DNA from: Heliopora coerulea
Lineage: Eukaryota > Cnidaria > Anthozoa > Scleralcyonacea > Helioporidae
Length of the DNA: 64,000 nt
Direction: 5' to 3'
NCBI GenBank assembly: GCA_030142905.1
Contig: JASJOG010000056.1
Location: forward strand, 603,501-667,500
Each line of letters begins with the position of its first letter. Position 1 is the stretch's first letter. The notes beneath the pieces are model-generated. The model saw nothing but the letters and a program-made list of their open reading frames with translations, was not told the DNA's origin and searched no databases. Both the position numbers and the translations under genes were made by a program. Below are positions 33,238-43,936 of this stretch, piece after piece.

Positions 33238-36200
33238 AGTGACTGAGGAAAATCAATGTAATGTGTAGACCCAATTGGCCATGATATCGCCTTAGATACC
33301 TGTATTTATATTTCAATATTTGAACGATCCAGGAGACGATATGCTTTTCCGAACTTTTATTTTCAAAACGGGGTACAGTGCCCAAACCATTCACATGAAA
33401 ACTTGATTCAAATGCTTAAGAAAACTCATTTTCGCATGAACATCTAGCACCAGGCTTCGTTTTAAAATCGATCAAGTGAAAATTTGGAAGTGACCAGGTA
33501 AGAGTTGTTTTTCTTGTAGACGAGTGGCGAGGTCAGGAGGGTAATGGGATGTCCGGGGACCCTTCACTTTTTATAGAAGTATGGTCAACTAGAGTCCCTC
33601 AAACATGAAGAGAATACGTCTAGGTAAGGGGAATATAGTCTTCCATGAAACGGTAGAGTCTAACCACCGACTAGAAGTGGCTATAGAGCTCTCTGGAGAA
33701 ACGTTAGAGGCAAATTAAAGAGTGGAACAGTAAGAATTTTGCACATCTCGCAATATCAAAGTGTCTTTAACCCAAATACACCCCTCAAGATCCCCCAACT
33801 CGGTTTACTCTAGTCACGCCACTGTTTTAGACAGTCAATATACTTGCTTAATTCCTAAGAAAAAAGGTTACAAATGTTGAACATACTTGTATATCAGAAT
33901 GACTGTCGGTCTTGTTTTTGCAAAATATTTTACGACTAGCCAAGAAAGCATTGGCTTCGACAATAGCTACTTCGAAACCAGCTGTTCAGAACTCCCGGTA
34001 TCCGCCGTTATGAACGTAAATCATTTATGTCTTTCCTATTTTCAAGTTCCACCATGAACACCAAAAGTTTAACTTCATATTTACGATTTACGTAAAGGGA
34101 AATATGATCCTTTGGACTTTACATGAAAGTCATATTTCAATTGCTCTGAAGATCCGTTATTTTCGAACAGGTACGTTTTCTAACATAAATTGGAGTTTAC
34201 CTGGTTTATCTTTGAATTTGAAGAAGTATTTGATGACCGGACTTATTTCTATGCGCTCGGTAAAAGTGTTTTGATGTTTTTTCTTTTGTTTTGTAAATGT
34301 TGATGTGGTCGTATTCATACATTTACAGATGTGCTAGGAAATAATATACCACTGCACACTCTGAATCATGCATGAATTTGTTCATTTCATTTGGTGGTTT
34401 TTAAAATGTTTTCGACTGTCGGTACCAGTCGGACAGTTCATATTGGAGTTGGAGTTTATTTGTAGCTATCGAAACATTAGTGGGCTGTGGCCGTCTGACA
34501 GGCACAATCTTGAAAACAAACAAAGTCATTTCGATATACATTATCATATGACTTATGACTAGTTATGATATAAGTAGTAAAGCTTACGTGGATTGGAATA
34601 ACAAGTTCAAAATTAGATCCTGTATTTTCGAAAACGTTTTGAAATATCTTTATTCAATAACTTCAGTGATTTCTCAGTACCACAAACAAATATGCAGTGT
34701 ATCCAAGCATCGCATTGCATGTGTACCCTGCAGAGCTACAGCAAAAACACGTGACGAAATACTGTAAAGGTTCTCTAATGTGTTGCCCTTTCAAACAATT
34801 TTTGATGCCGCAAATTTGCGACGAGCTAAGTAAAATTATTAATTTTTACCTGAGTTTGATTCAAGGAAATTTTCTTTTCTAGGTACATTTATTTATTTGC
34901 GTTTTTTTGACACTGTGTATTTGTGACCAGTCGTTGGTTAATTATCGTTTTTGATGAGTTGGTGTAGTTGTTTGAGCTATGTAATGGAGATAAGTTTTAA
35001 CGATGTTATTAATCAGAGTTAGATGGGCCCTGATACGAAGAATTATGGCGGTCATTCTGATTCAGGATGTTGAACCAAGTTTATAGCCAAAGACAATAAA
35101 ACTTAGTAGCTAATGTCACAAGTTCTTCTGACTCGTCCAATGGATCAGTTTACTCTAATGTTCTGCCTTTTAGGTTTGGGTTTGCAGCTTTTTTTTTAGC
35201 TTCACGAAATCAGTTAAAGATGCGTCTCCTTTTATCCTTTTTCAGGTTTGATAATTATATCAGTTAACACAGAGTGAAAAATGGTGTGACGGGAACAAAC
35301 ATACCAGAAGCGTTTGAAGTGTTTCTTTTGTACTATGAGATAAAGGCGTTTATTGGAATGTAATTTTTTCAGGAAAAACGTTTGAAAACAATATTTTGGT
35401 GATAAGAGGTAGACACTACTTCCTGACCAAATTTTCATAAATGGTGTATAGAAAATACATGGTTACTGCAGCAGATAATTACAGAATTTCATTCATAATC
35501 TTTTATGTACTCTTAGTCTGAAAAAATTACTTCATTATATCAAGTGAATATTAAGGTTGTTCAATTGAATAATATCCAGAAATAGCTAAGTCAATAAAAC
35601 TCGGGCCATGAAGGACCTTGGTCCCGGTGATATCAACAAATAAACAAAACACAGCTTAGATGACAAACAGCGGGTAAATAGTCAAAAAGTAATTGGAAAT
35701 ACATTAACATCCGACGAGACACATGCCCTTCGTCAACAAGAAATGGTTTTGTGCCGATTACAAAATAAATCTAAGATAAATTAAATAGGCAACAGCTAGG
35801 TTTCGATCAAAGTTTATTACAATAAAGTCCACTAAGTTTCAAAGTTCTTAAATTGAGATAATAAGGTTAAACTGAAACAGAACACCCAGAGGAAACCTCG
35901 AATGAGAATGTAGAATACTTTGATTCGCAAGTATATACAAATCATGCGCTGGCTCCACATACATTCCAGATTTACTGATACGGAAACTGTTACTTTCTTC
36001 AGGCTTCGTAGTACAAATTAAGTGAATGAAACAAAAAACCTTCAGACTTCGGACTTGATGCCCACCAATTGCTCAGTTCAGACAAAAAGCAGTCTTAATT
36101 TTACATGTGAAAACATAAAAAGTGAACATTTTTGCAGACCGTACATATTACTGAGACAAGGCTGCGACTACCAACAAAGAAAATTTGAGCTATCTGTACT

Positions 36201-37707
36201 TCAGTCAAGTATCAAACCTATAGCACCATGTATTTGCTCTAAGTGAAAACGAAGGTGAAAGTTACGTTGTTTGACTTCCTTGACCAACAACTTTGCTTTC
36301 GATAATTCGCAAGGGTTTTCTAATTCATCAACCATTATAGTAACTGCTATGATATCACCTTATTCGTCAAATAGTTATCAGTGATATAGGAACGAGAGAT
36401 GAGTCACTACGTTTTTATTTTAGTGTGGTTCGACTTCAATTCACCTCAAACTGAAATTTGTGATTTATATCTGTATAATCATTTTTTGCACGTTTTATTA
36501 TTAGCTTACCTTAAAAAGCAGCTCGCTTTGTTTCCTTTTGATGAAAAAATGATTATCCGTAGAAAGAAAAGTTAGAAACGGCTTAGTGTTTTCATTCAAG
36601 CACACACCTTACGCCTAAAAGAACGCGCTGACTTTTGCTTGTGCCTAGTCAGTAGATACTCGATATAAGTAATTGTCTTGTAACAACGCATGACGTATGC
36701 ATTATATTTGACCAATGAGACAGCTTTATGCAGATAACATGCATTGATTACGGGCACGAACCCTGAAGTGTACTTTGTACCGAAAGGTGAAGTATTCCAA
36801 GAACTAAGGTATTTTCCTTAATTGAAATATGGTATCGCAACCTCGACTACAGCAGTACAGGCAAAGTTTCCTTATGTTCACTAAAAGTGAACACTTGCTT
36901 TCTATCCAACAACTTACTAATTTCATAAAGTATCGTGATAAAATTTACTTTATGTGCCTATTTTGGGTATTTCTGGCGCACTATGAACACCATCGTACAC
37001 TGTTTGACAAAGTGCTTTTCCCCAGGAGAAAGCTGTGGCCCAACCAAGGACGGAATTCGAACGATTCCGCCGAGATTCATGTTCTTTTTCCTTTCGCTTT
37101 CTTTCTTCGTCGTTATCTTCTAGGGATCATTTCCTGTTTATTCTTGGTTCTTAAGCACTTAATACCGCTCGAGTACTTCCTTATCGACATCGTGGCGCGA
37201 TTACTCAAGCAGTCATTGTGAAGGAGCACCAGCACAAAAGACTTTATATGCCTTATGGCCGAGAAGCACATTTCGAGAAGACTTTAATTTCGCGATTTGG
37301 ATTAAAAATCATGTTAAAATAAACTAAATTTCGCGAAAATTTACCAAGTACAGAAAAATACTCAAACAGATGGACTGAACGTAGAATCGGTTAAATAGAT
37401 TTTAACTTCACTTATCATGGCCATATTTTGCAACTATATTTGGAATGGAAATATTGAAAAAAAAAGCCCAAGAAAACAAGACCAAGTTAACATATTCGTG
37501 ATTCCGAGGAAGAGAGCGTGAGCGTTGAAGCTCAAACGCAACAACAAGGTGGACTGATTTATAATCATTTTGACTGTAGTAAAGTTAATAACAGGGTTTT
37601 TGGTAGACATAAATTTTGCGTTGGTAATTTTCGCGATAACTTTTTTTCTCGGCACCTTAATTTGGCGATTTTCCGAAAATCGCGAAAATTAATAACAGTA
37701 AGGTACG
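33238..37707. repeat. Gene-free region with cassette copy D
   Basis: 33238-35230 shows no recognisable gene or repeat. 35300-36790 is cassette copy D (donor AGGTAAGCT-like on the minus strand near 36515; GTGAAAGTTACGTTGT near 36255). 37225-37700 is rich in TTTTCGCGAAAATT palindromes in both orientations, a repeat into which the Polinton at 37714 was inserted. Confidence 0.45.
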
Positions 37708-37713
37708 ATGAAA

Positions 37714-38158
37714 AGTAGTCTATATAGTGGGGATTCTAGCACATTTTGGGATTTGGTTAAATTTTCCACATTTTCAAAATCGATAAAAATAGTCGGGGAA
37801 AACCCTTTTCCTTGATAACGTAACTTTCGGTTGCTTCGCTGAGAACTTCGTTCGATCACTTCCGGTCACTTCCGGTCTCTTCAAGGAATTTGTTAACGTT
37901 ACCGGGAACTTCAACACATTTTAAAAACGGGTCAAAACTTTTCAAACAGCTTCGCTGACATGTTGTCTTGGGGGAATAACCTAACACAGCAAGCTGATAA
38001 ATTCCAAACATTCCATACATGCTCAATCTCCCTAACAACTAGCCTCACTCGATGTCAACAAAAAAACTATTTTCGGTTTGCTCAGTTGTTAGGGAGATTG
38101 AGCATGTATGGAATGCGGGGAAAGTCACTAAACGACTGGTGGGGGAATTACCTTTTTT
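37714..38158. repeat. Polinton left terminal inverted repeat
   Basis: About 445 bp. The outer ~370 bp are identical to the right TIR; the inner part has several differences. It contains a perfect 31-bp internal inverted repeat: 38010-38040 (ATTCCATACATGCTCAATCT ...) and 38084-38114. Confidence 0.95.
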
Positions 38159-38242
38159 AACATAACCGAAGGCCCACGCGATCGGGCTTCGCCTTCAGCA
38201 GCGAAGCTGCAAGAGTTTTTAAGAATTTTGTTTTAAATAAAA

Positions 38243-38440
38243 ATGTATGATATAGTTTTAAGAAATACTAATAGATATTTATTTACAATATGTAAAAAAT
38301 GTTTGAAAATTCTAAATTTTTACCTAAGATTTAGTAAATTGTTTAGATTTTTTTGGAATAATGTTTTTAAACTTTATATTTATATTTCAGAACCTAGAAC
38401 ATTTCGATGTAAAATTTGCGGAAAAATTAATTATTATTAA
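38243..38440 (+). CDS. Small unrecognised frame with a CxxC pair
   Basis: 65 residues, basic and aromatic-rich, with CKKC near residue 18 and CKIC near residue 57 (RTFRCKICGKI), which could form a zinc ribbon. It lies between the left TIR and the next gene on the rightward strand and lacks the TATAAATAAATG-type start motif (it has AATAAAAATG). Low certainty. Confidence 0.3.
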   Translation: MYDIVLRNTNRYLFTICKKCLKILNFYLRFSKLFRFFWNNVFKLYIYISEPRTFRCKICGKINYY

Positions 38441-38456
38441 AATTTAATATAAATAA

Positions 38457-38850
38457 ATGGGTCATTGTATTTTAAAAACAAAAAGTGAAAATAATTCACA
38501 CGATTCAAGTATTGAAAATCATATTGAAAATTCTAAAAATAAAAATTCAAAATCAAATCTTGATATAAATCTTCATGGTTATCCACCAATAAATTTTAGG
38601 AAAGTTAAAAAAAGCGGTTAGGAAAGTTAAAAAAAGCGGTGCGAATTTTGGAAGTAATTCTATTGAAGTGGTTAATTTTTCAGAAAATAATAGTCATTTA
38701 AAATTATTAAAGTCTCTTGAAAATGAAAATAAAAATGACACAGAAAAAGATAAAATAATTGCTTCACTAATTAATTTAAAAAATGATAATGTTAACATTC
38801 CCTCCGGTCAGCGCTCCGCTGAACCAAAACCTAAAAATGAAGATGAATAA
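38457..38850 (+). pseudogene. Small Polinton gene broken by a 22-bp tandem duplication
   Basis: The frame opens at 38457 directly after TATAAATAA and begins MGHCILKT, a possible N-myristoylation start. A perfect 22-bp duplication (38596-38617 and 38618-38639) causes a stop at 38619-38621. Homologous-looking coding continues in the +1 frame to the stop before 38851 (residues such as LKLLKSLENENKNDTEKDK, and acidic C-terminus PKNEDE). Codon use agrees on both sides, so this was one gene of about 123 codons. Function unknown. Near its 3' end it contains a GC-rich hairpin island (38801-38823). Confidence 0.6.
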
Positions 38851-38886
38851 TTTTGTAATTTTATAATAAATCAATATATTATAAAA

Positions 38887-39447
38887 TTAATTTGTTGAGG
38901 ATGTTGATTCTTCTGTCGGAGGTGTTGATTCTTTTGTTTTAGTTTGTTTTTTAATAACATGTTTTCCAACGGTAATACCACCAGATAATATTCCAAGATA
39001 TGGTAGATATGGAGATACTTTTTCAACTACATTTTTTACATCTCTTTTTAATAATTTATCTTTAACAAGTTCTTTTTCTAATTCTTCACTACTTTCAATT
39101 GCTTCTAACCCTCCTAATAAATCTGAAAATTTACTAATTAGTAAATCTGTTAAAAATACGTTTGCTTTTTCTGCTTGTTTAATTTCATATTCAGAATAAA
39201 TTTTTAATATAATTTTATCACTCGCTTTTTTCAAATTTTGAACTGATTGACTAATTTCCCCATCTTCAGACAATCTTATCAATTCTTCTCGTTTTTTCAT
39301 TACTTCTTTTTTAACATCTTGCGTTTTACTTTCTTGATCATCCGACTGACCGCTTGCGGACCGTAGGTCACGTTGATTACTTGCGGATGTATTTGATGGG
39401 CCTGAGTTCATTTGCGGTATTTTTACATAATCACTATTTTCACTCAT
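38887..39447 (-). CDS. Unrecognised Polinton protein with C-terminal hydrophobic segment
   Basis: 186 residues: a Ser/Asn/Gln-rich N-terminus, a charged helical middle (DVKKEVMKKREELIRL) and one hydrophobic segment near residues 146-165 (YLPYLGILSGGITVGKHVI) before a Thr/Ser/Glu tail. It overlaps the start of the ATPase gene by 8 bases and probably shares its message or timing. A CCGC..GCGG hairpin island lies in frame at 39344-39371. A minor virion or membrane protein is a guess. Confidence 0.6.
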   Translation of the reverse strand: MSENSDYVKIPQMNSGPSNTSASNQRDLRSASGQSDDQESKTQDVKKEVMKKREELIRLSEDGEISQSVQNLKKASDKIILKIYSEYEIKQAEKANVFLTDLLISKFSDLLGGLEAIESSEELEKELVKDKLLKRDVKNVVEKVSPYLPYLGILSGGITVGKHVIKKQTKTKESTPPTEESTSSTN

Positions 39448-40051
39448 TTATTTTATAACTAAATGGAAAAATTAAATTTATTTCCAAACATGAATATTTT
39501 TTTGTTTTCAAAGTTTCTAAAATTTTTTCAATTTCATTGCGGTCATCCACACCTAAATATTCTTGAACTATTGTTGTCATATCTTTTTTATTTGGATTAT
39601 AAAATGTGACTAATTTTGAAATATTTTCTCTAAATGGTTTTGCAATACTTGTTAATTGTTGTATAATTACAACAACGGAAAGATTATAGTGTCTAGCGCT
39701 AAATCCTAATTTAACCAATTCACTTGTTCTATCTTTTACATTTTTTCCACTTGCACAATCATCCAATATGATTAAGCTTTTACTTCCTTTTGAAAAATTT
39801 ACTATAAATTTTAGCCAATCTTCAACATTATCTTGGTCACAAGGAATAGCAATAAAATCTTCATCTTTATCATATTTCCAATTTTCATAAGTTTTATTCC
39901 ATTCAAATGTCGGACAAATTAAAAAAATATAATCAAAATAATTTTTATATTTATTTTCTATAAAATCTAATAAATATTTTGTTTTTCCGCAAGCAGTCAT
40001 TCCAACAATTATCATATTAAATGGTTTAATTTCATACTTTGTTTCATTCAT
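39440..40051 (-). CDS. DNA-packaging ATPase (A32/FtsK-HerA type)
   Basis: 203 residues. Walker A is IIVGMTACGKTKYLLDF near residues 14-30 (about 39965-40010), Walker B is SLIILDDCAS near 92-101, and a FSARHYNLSVVVIIQQLTS motif fits the sensor region of A32-like ATPases. Length is usual for Polintons (about 200-250). It would pump the genome into the capsid. It sits between the small membrane protein and the capsid candidate, a common Polinton order. No lesion seen. Confidence 0.85.
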   Translation of the reverse strand: MNETKYEIKPFNMIIVGMTACGKTKYLLDFIENKYKNYFDYIFLICPTFEWNKTYENWKYDKDEDFIAIPCDQDNVEDWLKFIVNFSKGSKSLIILDDCASGKNVKDRTSELVKLGFSARHYNLSVVVIIQQLTSIAKPFRENISKLVTFYNPNKKDMTTIVQEYLGVDDRNEIEKILETLKTKKYSCLEINLIFPFSYKINE

Positions 40052-40078
40052 TTTTTATTTTTGTTGTTTATCTTGTTT

Positions 40079-41317
40079 TTAAAACTGAATTGAAGATAAA
40101 TCTTTATTTACAATATTTAACAACCCATCACTTATTACAAATACATAACACATTACATTTGCTGTAGTAGCAGTCTTTTTAATTTCCAACATTAACCCAG
40201 ATTGTGTGTTTACCAATTTTTTTCCAGTTCCATAAACAAAATTGTCGTCTAATGTTCTCAAATCAATACATAATGCGAAAGAGTCTTTGTAGAATTTTTC
40301 AATATCCATAACTGCATCACAGTCAAAATAATTACATCGAAATATTCTTTTTGCTTCTTCAAAAAATCTACGTTTGGGAAATCCTTGGGAATAAACACTA
40401 TTTGGAATTCCTTCAACACTAATTTTTACATCTGTTATATTTGGGTAAACAAATTGTTCACTGTCTGTAACAGTTTTATTTCTAAATAGCAACACAACCG
40501 CTTTCATACTTTTTCGCGGAATATTTATGGTTTCATTGTGTAAAGTAGCGTTTTTATCCCATTCTACTGTTTTCATCAAAGTCACATAATTATATGACAA
40601 TGATCTTCCTGTTGTGTAATTTGTCAAAACTTCAACTGCTAAATCTTGGTTTTCAATCGTTTCATATTCCAATTCTAAATTTTCCAACTTATATCCACCA
40701 ACACTTTGACCACTTTGTGCCACCATAATTTCACTTGCTTTTGGGAAAGTTAAAATATATTGAAAATTGTTAATCATTCCATAAGGAGCATATAATCCAT
40801 GATCCGAGAGTATTTTTTCCAATTTTAAGCACTGTTTTGTCCCATAAATATCAAACATTAATTTATCACTAACTTTTTCAACGCTTCCGCTTGTTGCTCC
40901 ACTATCGTCTTTTGAAATTAATTTTCTAAGATTTTCTCTTCCAATACCATACTCAACCATATCTTCTCTTTCTGATTCAGTTTTCCAAAGATCTTTGTAA
41001 ATTTCCAAAATAGATTCTCCGCTATTATCATAAACAATTTCTCCAGCAAATTTAACAACTAATCTTTTCTTTAACAATTTTGACAAGTTATTTAAAAACC
41101 AAGACTTGGTGTTTGAATTTTTAAAATTAAATAACAATCTTAATGAATCAGGTACAAGGCACAAATTAGGGTTTAATTTTGGGATATCTATATAAAGGTC
41201 TTCTTCTGGATTTGCTGAATTTGGATTTAAAGTTACAACATGTCTTGTTCTGGTTCCTTTAATATCACTCATTTTTGATCTTTTATATCCTGGATATAAT
41301 TCGTTTACTCTATTCAT
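40079..41317 (-). CDS. Capsid protein candidate (possible double-jelly-roll major capsid)
   Basis: 412 residues, rich in predicted strands and without membrane segments. Features: VVTLNPNSANPEEDLYIDIP near the start, LVVKFAGEIVYDN, GLYAPYGMINNFQYILTFPK, and a final strand pair around MCYVFVISDGLLNI. Such residues and its place next to the packaging ATPase fit the major capsid protein of Polinton-type elements, but I see no diagnostic motif, and the frame is shorter than many double-jelly-roll capsids. The start follows an A/T-only leader (ATATAATAAAAAATG). Intact. Confidence 0.5.
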   Translation of the reverse strand: MNRVNELYPGYKRSKMSDIKGTRTRHVVTLNPNSANPEEDLYIDIPKLNPNLCLVPDSLRLLFNFKNSNTKSWFLNNLSKLLKKRLVVKFAGEIVYDNSGESILEIYKDLWKTESEREDMVEYGIGRENLRKLISKDDSGATSGSVEKVSDKLMFDIYGTKQCLKLEKILSDHGLYAPYGMINNFQYILTFPKASEIMVAQSGQSVGGYKLENLELEYETIENQDLAVEVLTNYTTGRSLSYNYVTLMKTVEWDKNATLHNETINIPRKSMKAVVLLFRNKTVTDSEQFVYPNITDVKISVEGIPNSVYSQGFPKRRFFEEAKRIFRCNYFDCDAVMDIEKFYKDSFALCIDLRTLDDNFVYGTGKKLVNTQSGLMLEIKKTATTANVMCYVFVISDGLLNIVNKDLSSIQF

Positions 41318-41354
41318 TTTTTATTATATAAATATTTATATAAAAAAAATTTTT

Positions 41355-42731
41355 TTAATCTTTATTACTCTTTCGGTATTCCTTGTCCTTTCGGTATTCA
41401 TTGTATAAAAAGTAAGTAATTGCAATAACTAATATCCATAAATTTTTAGCTAGAAAAGCAATACCTTTTGCTCCCCATGATAATATTTGAGAAATTAAAT
41501 TTAAAACTGCTGAAATGACTGCACCAAAATTTTTACCTATATTTGCAATTGCTTTTCCTAATTTTCCAACTGCATTTGCGCCTTTTTTCAATGCGTTTCT
41601 TGCTCCAATAACTATTGTTGTAATTATACTTGCCACGGCAATTGCTACTGCTGATAAACCAGCAATATTTTCTTTTGCCCATTTTTTGAATCTTTCTAAT
41701 CTTCCAAGATCACTATCTTCTGCTTGTTCATTTAAAATTTGTATTCCTTCTTCACTGATTGGTCTTTCATCATTTTCAAGTCTTGTTTTATCTGCATATA
41801 ATTTTGCAATTTCTGAAAAACCTTCATATATACTTTTTTGTGGTTCAGCTGTTTCTAAATCAGCTTTATTTTTCCAATATTCATATTCTCTATCAAATGA
41901 TTTAATTTTTTCACGTAAAACATTTTTTCTTTCATTTTCTGATAAATCAAAATAATCAACACCACCAACCGGGGAGACAGCTTCTTCAAAATTTAATAAA
42001 CCTTTAAATTCTCTCAATTCATCTGAATCAAATAATGATCTTCTTGGGTCATTTACATCTCTACCTAATTTAATCAAGTTATTTTCATCAATTATTCTAT
42101 TAACTTCATTATCAATTTGCGAAATGGTGCTTTCAACTATATTTTTTCTCTCAATCTCTTTCATTTCAATATCTTCATCGTATATTTTTTCATCTATAAT
42201 AGAATCTGGTGTTTTTTTATATTCTTGCTTTGCTTTTTCTAAAATATCTCTGAATTCATTAACATAAATCTTATTCCATTTTGCAAATAATTTTGGTTCA
42301 TTGTTATCATCGACATTACCAATTTTTTTATCTTTGTAAATAATTGAAAAATTACCTTGTTCATTTCTTTCAAACCTAGTTTTTTCTAACAATATTTTAT
42401 TATTTTTTCCATTTCTTTTTTCAGGAGTGAAATCAAATATATCTTTGAAAGTATTTTTTTTATCACTAGTCATTGATCTTTTAATTCCTCTTAAATTTTT
42501 TAATTTTTTTAACAAATTTTCAGACTTGGTGTTATCAGGGCCTTTAACTCTAGTTACTCTGGTGTTTTGGTCTGGGAGTAACATAGTTGTTTCTCCAGTG
42601 TCTAAATCAGTGTCAGCAAAATTTCCTCCACTTGTTTCTCCACCTTCGTCCTCACGGTCTTCTTCTCTGCGTGCTTCTTCTCTCATATTTCTATCATTTA
42701 ATTCTATATCATCAAAACCGTTATTATCCAT
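41355..42731 (-). CDS. Long Polinton protein with charged N-terminus and C-terminal membrane block
   Basis: 458 residues. The first 60 are highly charged (REEARREEDREDEGGE). Residues 60-340 are helical and hydrophilic. The last 110 carry three hydrophobic segments (AVAIAVASIITTIVIGA, FGAVISAVLNLISQIL, NLWILVIAITYFLY) separated by Gly/Lys-rich amphipathic stretches. This could be a virion protein that disturbs membranes, but that is inference. The start follows TATAAAATAA directly. Intact. Confidence 0.65.
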   Translation of the reverse strand: MDNNGFDDIELNDRNMREEARREEDREDEGGETSGGNFADTDLDTGETTMLLPDQNTRVTRVKGPDNTKSENLLKKLKNLRGIKRSMTSDKKNTFKDIFDFTPEKRNGKNNKILLEKTRFERNEQGNFSIIYKDKKIGNVDDNNEPKLFAKWNKIYVNEFRDILEKAKQEYKKTPDSIIDEKIYDEDIEMKEIERKNIVESTISQIDNEVNRIIDENNLIKLGRDVNDPRRSLFDSDELREFKGLLNFEEAVSPVGGVDYFDLSENERKNVLREKIKSFDREYEYWKNKADLETAEPQKSIYEGFSEIAKLYADKTRLENDERPISEEGIQILNEQAEDSDLGRLERFKKWAKENIAGLSAVAIAVASIITTIVIGARNALKKGANAVGKLGKAIANIGKNFGAVISAVLNLISQILSWGAKGIAFLAKNLWILVIAITYFLYNEYRKDKEYRKSNKD

Positions 42732-42745
42732 TTATTTTATACATT

Positions 42746-43915
42746 TTATACATTTTGAATATTTTCTTCTGGTATCCAAGAGTTATGTTTATTGTCATAA
42801 CCTTCCCACTTTACCAACACCATATTTTTTCCTTTCATTTTTTTTCTTTTTAATATTTTCTCTACTTTATACACATCATCCTTTTTATCCACAGCAGATA
42901 CAGCTGACAATTCCTGTTCATAAAATTTTCCAATAATTGGCTCTCCTTCAAGGTCTTCCAATTCATACATGTTTGGTTCACCTCTAAATACTTTTACAAT
43001 TTTAAAAATTTCTTCTGTAAAATTAGCTTCATAACCTTTTTTAAAGATATTCTTATATTTAGAAATTCTAACAGTATCACCAATTCTGAATTTAGGTAAA
43101 GGTAAATCTCCCAATGGATGACCATATAATGTATTCCACACTTAGTCTTTGTTAGATTCATTTACATCAACAGGTTTCATTAATATACTACTGTGTTTAG
43201 TATTATTATAATTATCTACAAGTTTTTTTAAAACATAGCCCTTCAGGCGATCGCCGCTGACGCGACCGATCCAATTATAAGTTTTATTTTTATAAAAATA
43301 TTTCCACATAGATGTTTTTAGAGTTCGATTAAATCTTTCAACTATAGCTGCTTTTTTAACAGATTTAGAGGAAAAATATTCAACATTCTTTTCTTTCAAT
43401 AAGTTTTTTACACCAACATTATAAAATTCTTTTCCTTCATCAAATTGAACTACATTTGGGTATTTACCAAATCTTTTTTTGAATTTTCTAAGTAATTTTG
43501 AAACAGCTAACGTCATGTTGTTAGTATCTTTTCTATAAACAGCAATAGCAAACGCATAACGACTCAAAATTTCAACAGCTGTAAGAATCCAATAATAATC
43601 ATAATTATCTTTTTTATATTTTTTCATATCAATTAAATCCATTTGTATTTGGTCGCCCAAGTCTTTAACAAATGTTTTTTGAAATTTATGTCGTCTAGCA
43701 ATTGGTTTGTATCTTGTAAAAGTATCTTGTGTTTTTAACCAGTCTTGTACAATTTTTCTACTAACGTTTAACCCCTTGGAATCAGCTTGCTGCGCAAGTC
43801 TGTCTTTTAATTTTTGGTAAAGTCTTTCTGCAGATTGATAACCTGTTTTAGGATTGTAATATAAATCTCTTAACTCTTGTTCAATAACAACTTCTTTGTC
43901 ACTAACTTTATCCAT
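42746..43915 (-). pseudogene. Polinton integrase with SH3-like and chromodomain C-terminus, split by one stop codon
   Basis: The N-terminal part (42,8xx side excluded: 43915 down to 43142) has the rve core with its D-D-E: QMDLIDM near residue 95, VVQFDEGKEF near 165 and AAIVERFNRTLK near 195. After an in-frame TAA at 43142-43144 the same frame goes on through an SH3-like domain (LPKFRIGDTVRISKY) and a chromodomain (VYKVEKILKRKK, LVKWEGYDNKHNSWIPEENI) to 42746. Polinton integrases normally carry this C-terminus, so the TAA is probably a mutation, although readthrough or two chains cannot be ruled out. It inserts the element with a 6-bp stagger, as the ATGAAA duplication shows. A GC island lies in frame at 43242-43271. 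Confidence 0.85.
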
Positions 43916-43936
43916 TTATTTTTATTAAAATAAATA
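43916..43936. promoter_or_regulatory. 21-bp divergent gene start region
   Basis: The ATG codons of the integrase (minus) and the 516-residue protein (plus) are only 21 bases apart. The gap is pure A/T (TTATTTTTATTAAAATAAAT A) and nearly palindromic, giving AATAAATG-like and AAATAAATAATG starts in the two directions. Confidence 0.7.

Noticed and set aside
36829..37221. 130-residue plus-strand frame
   Set aside because: Composition like random translation, no domain pattern, lies in repeat-rich DNA next to cassette D.
37856..38160. Small frames inside the Polinton TIRs (about 60 residues, present in both TIRs)
   Set aside because: They follow the hairpin and inverted repeat and have no start motif; the coding look is explained by the TIR sequence itself.
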